From positions 62,001 to 126,000 of the forward strand of contig VXMD01000018.1 in the NCBI GenBank assembly GCA_009841255.1: 64,000 nucleotides of DNA, written 5' to 3'. The notes beneath the pieces are model-generated. The model saw only the letters and a list, made by a program, of their open reading frames with translations, was not told where the DNA came from and did not search any database. Positions 25,867 to 34,478 of the stretch are shown here, piece after piece; position 1 is the stretch's first letter, and every line of letters begins with the position of its first letter. The translations under genes were made by a program, and so were the position numbers. Origin of the DNA: Candidatus Poribacteria bacterium (GTDB taxonomy: Bacteria > Poribacteria > WGA-4E > WGA-3G).

Positions 25867-26769
25867 TTACTGAGATGCCTTCGTCTCAATAGATTCCATC
25901 ACCTTTTGGAGCGAAGTCAGTAGTTCCGATAAGAAATCTTGGGGTGGCACGAGTATAATTTCGATTCTCCGATTCTTGGCTTTCGCTTCGGGTGTGTCAA
26001 CGGTATCTATGGGTTGGTAGAAAGCGTATCCTGTGGCTGCCAAGCGTTGGGCATTGACCTTCGCATGTACCTGTAAGTACTTCACGGCGGCGATTGCCCG
26101 CTCGGTTGAGAGGTTCCAGTTGCGGAGTTCGGAACCGCCAATGGGGGTATTGTCGGTATGTCCTTCAACCCGCACCGCGTAATCTGCATAATTCGTATTC
26201 AGTAGAACTTCCTCAGCGATTGCATCAAGAAGTGCCTTTCCGTCTGTACTCAGGATCGCACTGCCTGTCTCAAACAGAATTTTCCCTTTAACATCGAGTC
26301 TCAACCGTCCTGCGTCGTCTAATACCGCACCAACCGTATCTTTAAATTTCTCTTGGATAGCAGCGATTGAACGCTGTGATTGTACCCGAATTCGTTGTAA
26401 TTCCGATTCAATTTCGGTCAGTTTTGCGCGAAGACTCTCTTTTTCGTGTTCAAGGGCACTTTTGTCCTGTTGGAGCGCGTTCCGTTCGGCAGCAATTTTC
26501 CGAGTGGCCTCGCTTGCGTTCTGTAATATCTCCTGTGTTTGACTGAGCTCTGAACGCGTTTCGGACAACGCGCGCTGGGCCTGGGTTAACTTTTTCTCCA
26601 GATCTGCCTTTGCGGTCTCCGTTCTCTGCAACGTGATATGAGTAGCAGCCAATTCTGCTTGTGTCTGTTTAAGTTCGCCTGAGGTTGAATAGAGGACTAC
26701 TGCCAGAACGATGGCGGCAACAATAGCAACACAGATAGATACAGTCGCGAGGATTCCTTTTTTAGACAT
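25867..26769 (-). CDS. OmpA/MotB-domain protein with N-terminal membrane helix and coiled coil
   Basis: Inner-membrane anchored peptidoglycan-binding protein. Residues 7-30 form a transmembrane helix, about 32-150 a long coiled coil rich in Leu heptads, and about 155-275 the OmpA-like domain (ILFETGSAILSTDGK, VRVEGHTDNTPIGG, NWNLSTERA, NRRIEIILVP). Its start overlaps the RNHCP gene by eight bases and has GGGAGA upstream. It ends the four-gene operon that begins with the AAA ATPase at 28825. Confidence 0.88.
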   Translation of the reverse strand: MSKKGILATVSICVAIVAAIVLAVVLYSTSGELKQTQAELAATHITLQRTETAKADLEKKLTQAQRALSETRSELSQTQEILQNASEATRKIAAERNALQQDKSALEHEKESLRAKLTEIESELQRIRVQSQRSIAAIQEKFKDTVGAVLDDAGRLRLDVKGKILFETGSAILSTDGKALLDAIAEEVLLNTNYADYAVRVEGHTDNTPIGGSELRNWNLSTERAIAAVKYLQVHAKVNAQRLAATGYAFYQPIDTVDTPEAKAKNRRIEIILVPPQDFLSELLTSLQKVMESIETKASQ

Positions 26770-27067
26770 TTGGTTCTCCCTGTAGGCTAAGGATAGCCTC
26801 GAAGTTGTCGTCTTTCGATGTTTTATTTTTTTTCTCTATGCCACACCTTATACAGCAGTGAGTAAGGATATAATCACCGTGTTTTACAGTAAAGCCTATC
26901 GGCTCCATCAAGCCGCGACAGGACGCGGATCGGTCGCCGGGGTTCACATCAACATGCCGACTCCAGAGGCATTCCGGACAGTGATTGGTGTAGCCGTTCC
27001 CCTTGACAGCAGCACCACACTGCGCGCAGGTGAAATCTTCAATGTGGCGTTGGAATTTTTTGTTCAC
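26762..27067 (-). CDS. RNHCP domain protein
   Basis: A 101-residue zinc-binding protein of the RNHCP family, whose role is unknown. Signature parts: FTCAQCGAAV, NHCPECLWSRHVD with PGDR, CRGLMEPIGF, and a final HCCIRCG pair. The start is GTG27067, overlapping the stop of the upstream gene (GTGA), so coupling is likely. Length is normal for the family. Confidence 0.88.
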   Translation of the reverse strand: MNKKFQRHIEDFTCAQCGAAVKGNGYTNHCPECLWSRHVDVNPGDRSASCRGLMEPIGFTVKHGDYILTHCCIRCGIEKKNKTSKDDNFEAILSLQGEPNV

Positions 27068-27674
27068 TGGTTAGTACTGACATTTCTTCCTTGACGGATT
27101 CGGTCCACTGTTCGCTTTAAACTTGGAGATGCAGAAGCGGCGCGTTCCAAATCCCAATGGTCTCGGACAAACTGACTCAAACGCGTGTTATACCCATAAC
27201 CTACTGGAATTCTTGCCCCTGGTTTCGGAACCAATTCCTCCCGCAATTTTCTTTTTTTGCTGCCCCGTGCAAGTGAAACAAGGAATTCTTTGGGGTCAGG
27301 GATATTATCCGTGCTGGGTGGGATCCGATTAATTGGTATTGATAGAAATTCCGCGACCGCTTTTCGATCAGCCATAAGCCATGATTCAACCTCCATGATT
27401 GCCACTCGAAATAAAAATCTTGGATTGAGAGGTCCCTTAATCCATGAACGAATAAGCTCCAAAGGGCAACCCTTCGGCGAATCTAAATCAGTTAATAGAA
27501 AAATATCTAACCCTTTAGCGGATCTGTTGAATTCAGGAGATTTTTTTGAAGGTACCCATTTCCATTGTTTCCAAGTACAACCATGATTTCGATATCAAAA
27601 CTTTTTAGAATTTTAGTCGAAATCACTTCACTGAGTTCATCCTCAACTGCAAGAATCACATTGTTTAACATCAT
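27064..27674 (-). pseudogene. Frameshifted DUF4276-like partner of AAA ATPase
   Basis: Two open frames together make one gene. The first starts at ATG27674 (overlapping the ATPase stop, TGA 27673-27671) with MLNNVILAVEDELSEVIS and stops at about 27510. The second continues from about 27540 with KSPEFNRSAKGLDIFLLTDL to 27064. They meet at a run of seven A (minus strand of 27541-27547); adding one A restores a continuous 203-residue protein. The assembled sequence has VEDE (about residue 9) and LTDLDS (about 57), a TOPRIM-like Glu plus DxD spacing typical of DUF4276 partners of ABC ATPases. It may be a real mutation, a sequencing error, or programmed slippage. Confidence 0.75.
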
Positions 27675-28825
27675 TCTAATAAGCTCAGCTGTTCAGGGTT
27701 CTCGGGTCGAGTTCGTGGAAGTACAACCTCGCCAACCGTAAATCCATTCTCCAAGAGTGTAGATACTTCATCAAAATCAGAAGAAGACTGAACTCCGGTC
27801 CCTTCTTTAGAAGGGATGAGGAGGAGAACTTCTTTACCGTCAATACCTGGTTCCTTAAGAAGGGCATCGCTGTGCGTGCTAACTAATACCTGGGATCTTC
27901 TACTTCTTTGCATCCTGGATATCAACGGAGCAAGTTGTGATACAATTCCCGCGTTTAATGAGAGTTCAGGCTCTTCCAACAGGAGAACCGAATCGCTCTC
28001 GAGTAGGGACCACATAAGTCCAAGTAGTCGGAGCGTGCCATCAGAAAATTGGTCTTCTTGTTGCCAGCCCGCTTTCGCGCGCCAATGGGAATAGAGTGCC
28101 CGTAAATGTGGACGCCCTGTGTTCTCATCACGAAGAAATTCCAGTTGCTTAAATTGTGGAACTGCAATTTTAAGTGCTGATTCGATCTTCTTTAATCGCG
28201 AACGGCGAGTTCTTTCGGTAACACTCGCAACCTTTTCAAGGAACCCTTGTCCAAATGGATCTTCTTCAACGACTTTACCTTGAATTGAATCCGCAAAACG
28301 AAGGAACTGTGGTACCAAGTGAAGATAGGTAATATTTTGAAGGAATTGTGGAATTTCTCGGAATTTGGCATTTACATTGATCTGCTCTAAGAATGTTTGG
28401 GTAAGTCGATCTGGATCCAACTTGTCCTCCTTATCCGGTCTATTAAGAAGTAACTTATCCTCTTTTCGCACACGTTCATATGTGAGATAAGTTCGGCGAT
28501 GCCCGCGAGGTTCCTGTCGAAACCCTAAGGCGTATTGCCATATAGCAGGATCATTTGGTGTGTCTGCAATGTGAATCTCAATGGTGACTTCTGGATCCTG
28601 TCTCGCGGACAGACATCGGATTTTAGAAACTCCCCCTCGATCTTTGACTGCCTTTTGAAACCCACCACCGTCCATTTTGACAATATCTCGGAGAAATCGA
28701 AAAATATCTAAGAGGTTGGATTTACCTGATGCATTTGGGCCAACAATAAACTGGCGTTCATTCAACTGTATATCAACATGCTGAAAATTTCGCCAATTTT
28801 TTGCAATAAGTCGACTGATAATCAT
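27671..28825 (-). CDS. AAA_21-type ABC ATPase
   Basis: A 384-residue ATPase with ABC-like head. Walker A is GPNASGKSN (about residues 29-37) after the N-terminal IISRLIAKNWRNFQHVDI. The signature region is DQFSDGTLRLLGLMWSLL, Walker B VLLLEEPELSLN (about 273-284), and the switch His VLVSTHSDALL. Such ATPases are often coupled to small TOPRIM-like DUF4276 proteins and occur in defence islands. It overlaps the next gene by four bases and heads the operon ATPase, DUF4276-like, RNHCP, OmpA-like. Confidence 0.88.
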   Translation of the reverse strand: MIISRLIAKNWRNFQHVDIQLNERQFIVGPNASGKSNLLDIFRFLRDIVKMDGGGFQKAVKDRGGVSKIRCLSARQDPEVTIEIHIADTPNDPAIWQYALGFRQEPRGHRRTYLTYERVRKEDKLLLNRPDKEDKLDPDRLTQTFLEQINVNAKFREIPQFLQNITYLHLVPQFLRFADSIQGKVVEEDPFGQGFLEKVASVTERTRRSRLKKIESALKIAVPQFKQLEFLRDENTGRPHLRALYSHWRAKAGWQQEDQFSDGTLRLLGLMWSLLESDSVLLLEEPELSLNAGIVSQLAPLISRMQRSRRSQVLVSTHSDALLKEPGIDGKEVLLLIPSKEGTGVQSSSDFDEVSTLLENGFTVGEVVLPRTRPENPEQLSLLE

Positions 28826-28867
28826 AACGAGCAGTTCCCTTTACATACTTCTGATGCAGATTCAGAA

Positions 28868-28957
28868 TTTAATTCAGTAATTTCCTAATGAGGTCCGGTG
28901 CGGTTACATGAAGATTTAAAAATTAATTCGGTAATTTATTGGTGAAATTCGGTTACG
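28868..28957. repeat. Two degenerate direct repeats
   Basis: TTAATTCAGTAATTTCCTAA at about 28869 and TTAATTCGGTAATTTATTGG at about 28923, each continuing to a GGTTAC end. The gap 28826-29083 has no gene. Confidence 0.6.
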
Positions 28958-29083
28958 AAAATAATAACATGTCTAAGGCACAGATGACAATCCAAAACGG
29001 ACCGGCATTCGATTTGGATTGGAATTAACTCTGCCTTATAGACCATGCAAAGGCAGAAAGGTTGCACTATATAGTATCTATAA

Positions 29084-30322
29084 TTATAGTTCCGCGCGGG
29101 TCATGAAGGTTGCGTAGATAGAGGAAGTTCTGACCAGATCGGGGATATGGACGCGCTCATTGATGGCGTGTCCGCCCTCACCGCTCGGTCCGTAGCCAAC
29201 TCCGGGTAAGCCCGTATTAACGAAATAGTGCAAGTCCGTGAATCCGGTAGTGCCCTTAAATCTCGGTTGATTGAAACGGACGATACGCACTGCATCAGCG
29301 AATGCCTGTGCTATCGGTGAATCAGTATCCGTCAAGCACGGTTCAATTCGCAAGATGGCTCGCGCTTCTGCCTTCAAATCGGGGTAGTATTGGCACGCCC
29401 CAGAAATCGCTTCCCGCAATTCGAGTTCGGCAAATTCAAGTTCCTCATTCGGCGTAATCCGTCGGTCAATTGAGAAGGTGACACGAGCGGGGACGGTGTT
29501 GACTTTATCGCCATCGGTTCCGCGGAACGTTCCACCGATATTCAATGTTGGATACCGGTCACTACCATCGGTGAGTTTAAATGCGCGCTCCGGCGATTTT
29601 AAATTCCGTTTAACCCGTTGGAGCGCTGTTACGAGTTCAGCAGCCTTCTCAAAGGCGTTTATCCCCTTATCCGGCTGTGCGCCGTGCGCCGCTTTGCCCT
29701 GAACCTCAACCTCTAACCAGAGGACACCGTTATGCCCGTTGCCGATGTTCATTTCCGAGCCACCTTCGCAGTTGACGACGTAGTCTGCGTTGACTAAATC
29801 TGCTTCGACAACATACCCGGCACCCAACTCCCCACCGGTTTCCTCATCGCAGGTAAAAGAGCATTCAATGTTAAACTTCGGTTCGGTGCCAGTCTTTTGA
29901 ACCGCCTGAATTGCAAACAGAAGTGCGGCAATGGCATCTTTCATATCGTCGGCCCCGCGCCCGTATAGCCACTCGCCCTCAATCTCGCCACTGAATGGAT
30001 CATCGAAACGCCACTCCCCTGCAACGGGGACGACATCGTAGTGTGCGTTGAAATGTACCGTCTTTTCTGCCCCGACATCCCAGCGCGCAATGAGGTTCAA
30101 CCGCGGATGGCTTTCGGCATTTGGAATAATCTGCTCAGCACGCGCTGTGGGAACCTCGGCAATCTGGGTCTGCATTCCCAATGCTTGACACTTCGCGTCC
30201 AGTAGCCCAACAATTTCAGCATAATTTTCGCCGGGTGGGTTGACAGTCGGAATCCTGACGAGTTCCTGAAGCAATGCACAAAGCGCGACTTGATTGTCCT
30301 TGATATAGGTTTGAACGGACAT
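29084..30322 (-). CDS. M20-family metallopeptidase (ArgE/DapE/CPG2 type)
   Basis: Two-zinc hydrolase that should cleave an N-acyl amino acid or dipeptide. Metal ligands are visible: His in FNAHYDVVPV (about residue 92), Asp in RGADDMKD (about 122), catalytic Glu pair in CDEETGGELG (about 156), Asp/Glu in NCEGG, and His in GEGGHAINERVH (about 385). The middle dimerisation domain is present. Length 412 is normal. The exact substrate is not clear. ATG30322 follows a CCGCAAGGAACAATTAAAAG module. Confidence 0.9.
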   Translation of the reverse strand: MSVQTYIKDNQVALCALLQELVRIPTVNPPGENYAEIVGLLDAKCQALGMQTQIAEVPTARAEQIIPNAESHPRLNLIARWDVGAEKTVHFNAHYDVVPVAGEWRFDDPFSGEIEGEWLYGRGADDMKDAIAALLFAIQAVQKTGTEPKFNIECSFTCDEETGGELGAGYVVEADLVNADYVVNCEGGSEMNIGNGHNGVLWLEVEVQGKAAHGAQPDKGINAFEKAAELVTALQRVKRNLKSPERAFKLTDGSDRYPTLNIGGTFRGTDGDKVNTVPARVTFSIDRRITPNEELEFAELELREAISGACQYYPDLKAEARAILRIEPCLTDTDSPIAQAFADAVRIVRFNQPRFKGTTGFTDLHYFVNTGLPGVGYGPSGEGGHAINERVHIPDLVRTSSIYATFMTRAEL

Positions 30323-30440
30323 CTTTTAATTGTTCCTTGCGGATAAGTCATAGCATTTGTAAACCTAATGCTTTTCGTGTTCGAGTCGTCCTCCACTTCG
30401 TTACGGACTCGGGATCCGATTTCAAGAAGGACATACAAGA
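30323..30440. repeat. CCGCAAGG leader repeat of the M20 gene
   Basis: A truncated copy of the intergenic repeat: CCGCAAGGAACAATTAAAAG directly before ATG30322, without the palindromic core. The rest to 30495 shows no gene. Confidence 0.55.
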
Positions 30441-30495
30441 TAATTTGGCTCGTAATGGAATAGAGAGCGGGCAGAAGCCCACCAATTAAAAATCA

Positions 30496-30909
30496 TCATT
30501 TGACAACTGCCTGATCGCTCGGTGACAAGTGTTCCACGGTTTCGCCTGTCTCTGTAAAGGTGCGGGTCACACTGACAGACGCGTAGGTCCATAGGATTTT
30601 CATGGGCGCATCGCTATCATTCCAAAACCGATGCGGGATACCCGCTGGAACAAATGTCGTGTCAAAGGCTTTCATGGCGAAGACTTCACCATCAACCTCA
30701 CAGGAAGCTTCGCCTTCGAGAATCGTAACGGATTCATCGCAGTTGTGATAGTGGCGTGCGATTGCGGCGCCGGGGTCAAACATTGTCACGCCGTTGGTGA
30801 GTGACGTAGAGTCAATCCATTTACCAGCTAACGGTACGGTTTTCACACCGGTTCCCCGGTCAATCGGGTTTTGCTTCTCAAAGTCGATAATATGTGCTTT
30901 TGCACTCAT
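30496..30909 (-). CDS. Cupin-domain protein
   Basis: Small single-cupin protein of 137 residues. First cupin motif: [18 protein letters not shown] with HxH and Glu; second: [12 protein letters not shown] with His. It is probably a metal-binding enzyme or sensor of unknown substrate. No transmembrane or signal part. A promoter is visible directly upstream, so it is a single-gene unit. Confidence 0.85.
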   Translation of the reverse strand: MSAKAHIIDFEKQNPIDRGTGVKTVPLAGKWIDSTSLTNGVTMFDPGAAIARHYHNCDESVTILEGEASCEVDGEVFAMKAFDTTFVPAGIPHRFWNDSDAPMKILWTYASVSVTRTFTETGETVEHLSPSDQAVVK

Positions 30910-30942
30910 TTTGGATCCGCCATCTTTTTTTGGATTTGCTAC

Positions 30943-30971
30943 AGTTTAGCACGAAGCGAGAAAAAATTCAA
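30943..30971 (-). promoter_or_regulatory. Promoter of the cupin gene
   Basis: TTGAAT (30971-30966) and TAAACT (30948-30943) on the minus strand, 17 bases apart, 34 bases upstream of ATG30909. Confidence 0.6.
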
Positions 30972-30981
30972 GGGATGAAAT

Positions 30982-32211
30982 TTAGGGAAGGACTGCTGTA
31001 AATGCATCAATCGCACGTTGGATTTCCGCTTCCGTGTGCGTTGCCATGACGGTAAGCCTTAATCGGCTCGTTCCTGCAGGAACAGCCGGAGGACGGATCG
31101 CTGGCGCGAATACGCCTGCTGTGAGTAGGGCTTCCGCCACGCTTGTTGCCCGTTGCGGACTCCCCAATACGACGGGTAGGATTTGTGTTTCACTCGGCAA
31201 TAGGGAATATCCTAAATCCATCAACACTGTTTTGAGGCGTTTTGCATGCGAGAACAGGCGTTGGCGTAACTCGGGTTCAGATCGCATAACATCGAGTGCT
31301 GCATCTGCAGCAGCCAACGTCGCCGGTGGGAGTCCTGTCGTGAAGATGAAGCCACGTGCACGGTTGACGAGCACCTCAATCAAGGCACGACTCCCGGCGA
31401 TATACCCACCGAGTGCTCCAACTGCTTTGCTGAGCGTACCCATCTGAATAATGTTTTCCGCTTCCAATCCAAAATGCGCGACGGTCCCGCTCCCGTCTTC
31501 CCCCAACACACCAAATCCGTGGGCATCATCTACCAGCAGCATTGCATCGTGCTCTACAGCGAGATTGCAAATATCGGGTAGGGGCGCAATATCGCCGTCC
31601 ATACTGAAAACGCCATCTGTCACGATGAGCCGTCGTCGAAACGCAGTAGATTCCGATAACAAAAGCCGGAGGTGTTCCATATCGCAGTGCCGATAGACTT
31701 CTTTGGTAGCACGACTCAGGCGGCATCCGTCTATGATACTAGCGTGGTTGAGGGTGTCGCTTAAGATGAGATCGCCTTCTCCGGCAAGCACGGGGATAAC
31801 ACTCGTATTGGCGGCATAGCCTGAACTGAAGACGAGCGCCGCTTCGGTCCCTTTTGCCTTCGCAAGATTGGTTTCCAAAGTTGCGTAGCGTTCGCTATTT
31901 CCTGAAATGAGACGTGAACCGCTTGATCCCGTGCCAAAAACTTGGGTTGCCTCAACGGCAGCAGCGATAACCCTGGGATGTGTGCTTAACCCCAAATAGT
32001 TGTTTGAACCGAGCAACACAACGTCGCATCCATCAAGATTAATCGTCCCTGTTGGGGCACTCATGACAGTACGGAGGTGGCGTTGTAAGCCCGCTTGCGC
32101 CAGTGCTTTACGTTCCGTGTCCAACCAGTTTTTTAACTTACCTTGCGGTTCGGTCAAGTGCGTCTTAGATTTCATTTCCCTTTGCGTAGATCTGAAGAAA
32201 TGCCCAAGCAA
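30982..32211 (-). CDS. bioF: 8-amino-7-oxononanoate synthase-type alpha-oxoamine synthase
   Basis: PLP enzyme that condenses pimeloyl thioester and alanine (BioF) or a related pair (KBL). Diagnostic parts: GSNNYLGLSTHPRV, GTGSSGSRLISGN, the VDDAHGFGVLG motif with Asp/His, and the PLP Lys in MGTLSKAVGALGGY. From about residue 30 the length matches BioF. The first ~28 residues (through THLTEPQGKLKN) are encoded by a CCGCAAGG-type repeat, so the true start may be the TTG that gives LDTERKALAQAG at about 32118. BioF versus KBL cannot be settled here; no other biotin gene is nearby. Confidence 0.85.
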   Translation of the reverse strand: MLGHFFRSTQREMKSKTHLTEPQGKLKNWLDTERKALAQAGLQRHLRTVMSAPTGTINLDGCDVVLLGSNNYLGLSTHPRVIAAAVEATQVFGTGSSGSRLISGNSERYATLETNLAKAKGTEAALVFSSGYAANTSVIPVLAGEGDLILSDTLNHASIIDGCRLSRATKEVYRHCDMEHLRLLLSESTAFRRRLIVTDGVFSMDGDIAPLPDICNLAVEHDAMLLVDDAHGFGVLGEDGSGTVAHFGLEAENIIQMGTLSKAVGALGGYIAGSRALIEVLVNRARGFIFTTGLPPATLAAADAALDVMRSEPELRQRLFSHAKRLKTVLMDLGYSLLPSETQILPVVLGSPQRATSVAEALLTAGVFAPAIRPPAVPAGTSRLRLTVMATHTEAEIQRAIDAFTAVLP

Positions 32212-32250
32212 AAACCCCTCAGCTTCGCTTACGGGCTTAGTTTTTGATGC
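32130..32250. repeat. Intergenic repeat partly inside the bioF N-terminus
   Basis: CCTTGCGGTTCGGTCAAGTG with GCGTAGATCTGAAGAAATGC, then CCCAAGCAAAAACCCC. Matches the arrangement before the genes at 4202, 7317 and 58827. Confidence 0.7.
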
Positions 32251-32323
32251 TATACCGTACCTATCTTTAAACCAATGAAGTCTGGAATCGGGGTTCCTTC
32301 TACGAGCATCTACAGCGGTAGAT

Positions 32324-33238
32324 TTATCCCATGAACTGTCTCAGGAAGATGTGGCTTTGGCTCAAAGCACGCTGTCGCGCCTCCAACGTTTCCTCATAAG
32401 CCCGATCCTCTACCTCAACGCAGACTGCCCCGTCATAACCCGTATCGCTCAAGACGGAGAAGAAGTTGCCCCAATTGACATCCCCTAACCCCGGCAGTTT
32501 CGGTGTATGATACGACAAAGGCGTTGCGAGGATGCTCACCTCGTCAAGTTTTGCTCTGTCCAACCGTGCGTCTTTGGCATGTACATGGAAGATTCGATCC
32601 GCAAAGGTTATGAGCGGCTTCAGGTAGTCCATCTGGAGCCATATAAAATGGGAGGGATCGAAGTTGAGTCCGAAATTCGGGGCGGGAATCTCCGCAAACA
32701 TCCGCTCCCAAACTTCGGGACAATAGGCGAGGTTTTGTCCAGCGGGCCATTCGTCCTCGGTGAAGAACATCGGGCAATTCTCAATCCCGATGCGGATCCC
32801 GTGGTCGGCGGCGAATTGGATTAAGGGTTTCCATACCTGTTTGAAACGGTGCCAATTCTCATCTATCGTGCGTGTCTGGTCTCTACCGATAAACGTATTT
32901 ACAATGCCTACCGACAGACGCTCCGCTGCCAGAATCAGTTTTTTGAGGTGTTCGCTATAGATAGCGGCTTCTGTTTCGTCAGGGGTTAGGGGGTTGGGAT
33001 AGTAGCCTAATCCGCTGATGGTTATCCCGGCATCCGAGGCGCATTGTAGGATTTCATCGACTTCCGTTTCGGAAAGTTCTGTTACGTCAACGTGGGTTAC
33101 GCCAGCGTAACGGCGTTCCGCTTTTCCCTTGGGCCAACACATCAATTCAACGCAGTCATAGCCGGTGTCCGCTGCGAACTGGACAACTTCTGCCAACGTC
33201 TGCTCCGGCAAAATTGCACTCACAAATCCGAGTTTCAT
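32324..33238 (-). CDS. Sugar phosphate isomerase/epimerase (xylose isomerase-like TIM barrel)
   Basis: AP-endonuclease-2-like TIM barrel of 304 residues, a family that isomerises or epimerises sugars or acts on cyclitols. Divalent-metal residues seem in place: Glu in [10 protein letters not shown] (about 148 region), Asp/His in [10 protein letters not shown], His in FHVHAKDAR, and Glu in CVEVEDRAY. The frame extends to 33373, but ATG33238 has AGAGG upstream and a promoter 27-55 bases before it. The gene sits near Gfo/Idh/MocA and PhyH genes, a common mix in this lineage. Substrate unknown. Confidence 0.85.
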   Translation of the reverse strand: MKLGFVSAILPEQTLAEVVQFAADTGYDCVELMCWPKGKAERRYAGVTHVDVTELSETEVDEILQCASDAGITISGLGYYPNPLTPDETEAAIYSEHLKKLILAAERLSVGIVNTFIGRDQTRTIDENWHRFKQVWKPLIQFAADHGIRIGIENCPMFFTEDEWPAGQNLAYCPEVWERMFAEIPAPNFGLNFDPSHFIWLQMDYLKPLITFADRIFHVHAKDARLDRAKLDEVSILATPLSYHTPKLPGLGDVNWGNFFSVLSDTGYDGAVCVEVEDRAYEETLEARQRALSQSHIFLRQFMG

Positions 33239-33264
33239 ACACGACCTCTGTTTCGTTTTTAGCC

Positions 33265-33293
33265 ATTTTACCATAGAAAGAGGCAGCTTGCAA
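33265..33293 (-). promoter_or_regulatory. Promoter of the epimerase gene
   Basis: TTGCAA (33293-33288) and TAAAAT (33270-33265) on the minus strand, 17 bases apart. Confidence 0.6.
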
Positions 33294-33335
33294 GTATCTT
33301 CCCGCAAAAATAGAGCCAATATTGTCGGGAATCGG

Positions 33336-33357
33336 AGTTCCCTCCTACAGGAGAATT
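33336..33357. repeat. Imperfect palindrome AGTTCCC...GAGAATT
   Basis: Near-identical to 21579-21600, with the tail GAATTGAATGCCTCTG that recurs at 54577-54592. Sits between divergent promoters. Confidence 0.6.
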
Positions 33358-33383
33358 GAATGCCTCTGTTCACAAAAAGACTT

Positions 33384-33412
33384 TTGACGAAAATTGGGAT
33401 TGTGTGTATAAT
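33384..33412 (+). promoter_or_regulatory. Promoter of the PhyH gene
   Basis: TTGACG (33384-33389) and TATAAT (33407-33412), 17 bases apart, 43 bases upstream of ATG33456. Confidence 0.75.
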
Positions 33413-33455
33413 TCACGAAAAAGAGCATGTCCAACGAATCCAATGGGAGTGAAGA

Positions 33456-34295
33456 ATGACACCAGAGCAACGCTATCTGTTTGACGTTACAGGCTATTTA
33501 CACATCAAGGGCGCAGTCAAAGGCGATGCCCTGAAGGCGGCACAGGAGGCTGTGGATCAATATATCCACATGCCGCTTGATGAACGTCCAGCAGGATTTA
33601 CGACGCGCCCGCGCGACTTGGAACCCGGCAAAGGTGGAAGATATGAACACGGATTCGCTTTTGATCGATCGCTTGAAGCGATGACGGTGCATCCCGCTAT
33701 CTGGCCCCTTATCAAAGAGTTCACCTTCGACCAACCGAGGTTTGTCACGGGCACGCTTACACTCGAACAGCACAACCCGGACAGGCAGCCCATGGGGACA
33801 AATCCGGCAGGTTTGCACTGTGCGCGTGAGGGACGGCACTGGCTCACCCGTTACGAGGTTCAGAGCGACCAAATCTACTGCAACGATTTCGTGGCGTTTT
33901 TCTATCTGACAGATGTGCAGCCCGGCGACGGCGGACTTATTGTTATCCCAGGTTCGCATAAGAGCAAATTCGAGAGACCTGAAGATTTATTAACGCCGGG
34001 ACCTGACGGCATTGACCCTGAACCGGACGACGTTTTTACGAATATCACCCCGAAAGCAGGGGATTTCGTCGTCATCTCTGAACTATTGACACACGGTGTT
34101 TTGCGGTGGAAACCGACGGATCGGGATAGACGTTTCCTGATTCTCCGCTATCGCCCGCAATATGAGGGTAACCCGAGTCTGCCGGAGACAATCATCAACC
34201 GGTTAACACCCGAAGTTCAGGAGTTAGTGCAAACGGCGTCTTATGGACATACGAAAGAAATTGTCAAACAAGATGTAGTAGCGTTTAACGTCTAA
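33456..34295 (+). CDS. Phytanoyl-CoA dioxygenase-family protein with HxA motif
   Basis: Fe(II)/2-oxoglutarate enzyme of the PhyH family, 279 residues. The cupin core is clear: YNAPGLHCAREG-type segment at about 117-126 (AGLHCAREG here), VQPGDGGLIVIPGSHKS (about 155-170), distal His213 in LTHGVLRW and the Arg that binds 2-oxoglutarate in LRYRPQ. The usual HxD facial triad appears as H121-C122-A123, with Glu125 nearby. In SyrB2-type halogenases an HxA/HxG motif at this place leaves room for halide, so the protein may be a halogenase, may use Glu125, or may be inactive. No partner carrier protein is adjacent. Confidence 0.85.
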   Translation: MTPEQRYLFDVTGYLHIKGAVKGDALKAAQEAVDQYIHMPLDERPAGFTTRPRDLEPGKGGRYEHGFAFDRSLEAMTVHPAIWPLIKEFTFDQPRFVTGTLTLEQHNPDRQPMGTNPAGLHCAREGRHWLTRYEVQSDQIYCNDFVAFFYLTDVQPGDGGLIVIPGSHKSKFERPEDLLTPGPDGIDPEPDDVFTNITPKAGDFVVISELLTHGVLRWKPTDRDRRFLILRYRPQYEGNPSLPETIINRLTPEVQELVQTASYGHTKEIVKQDVVAFNV

Positions 34296-34309
34296 CGTAT
34301 TTCTACCAA

Positions 34310-34420
34310 ACCCGTAGTCTGCAACAATACGCAGAAATACGCAGAAATACGCAGAAACGCCCAAGCAAAGACTTTCTTCGCATTGGATTTCAGCGTTCGC
34401 AAAAACGCGCAGGCGGACAT
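34310..34420. repeat. CGCAGAAATACGCAGAAA repeat block
   Basis: Tandem ATACGCAGAAATACGCAG units, then GACTTTCTTCGCATTGGATT and AGCGTTCGCAAAAACGCG. Same order as in 4375-4530. Confidence 0.8.
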
Positions 34421-34478
34421 AAGAAACGCACTTCACAGTCCAAACGCACGTTGTTTAACCACAAGGAGTAATTAAGAA

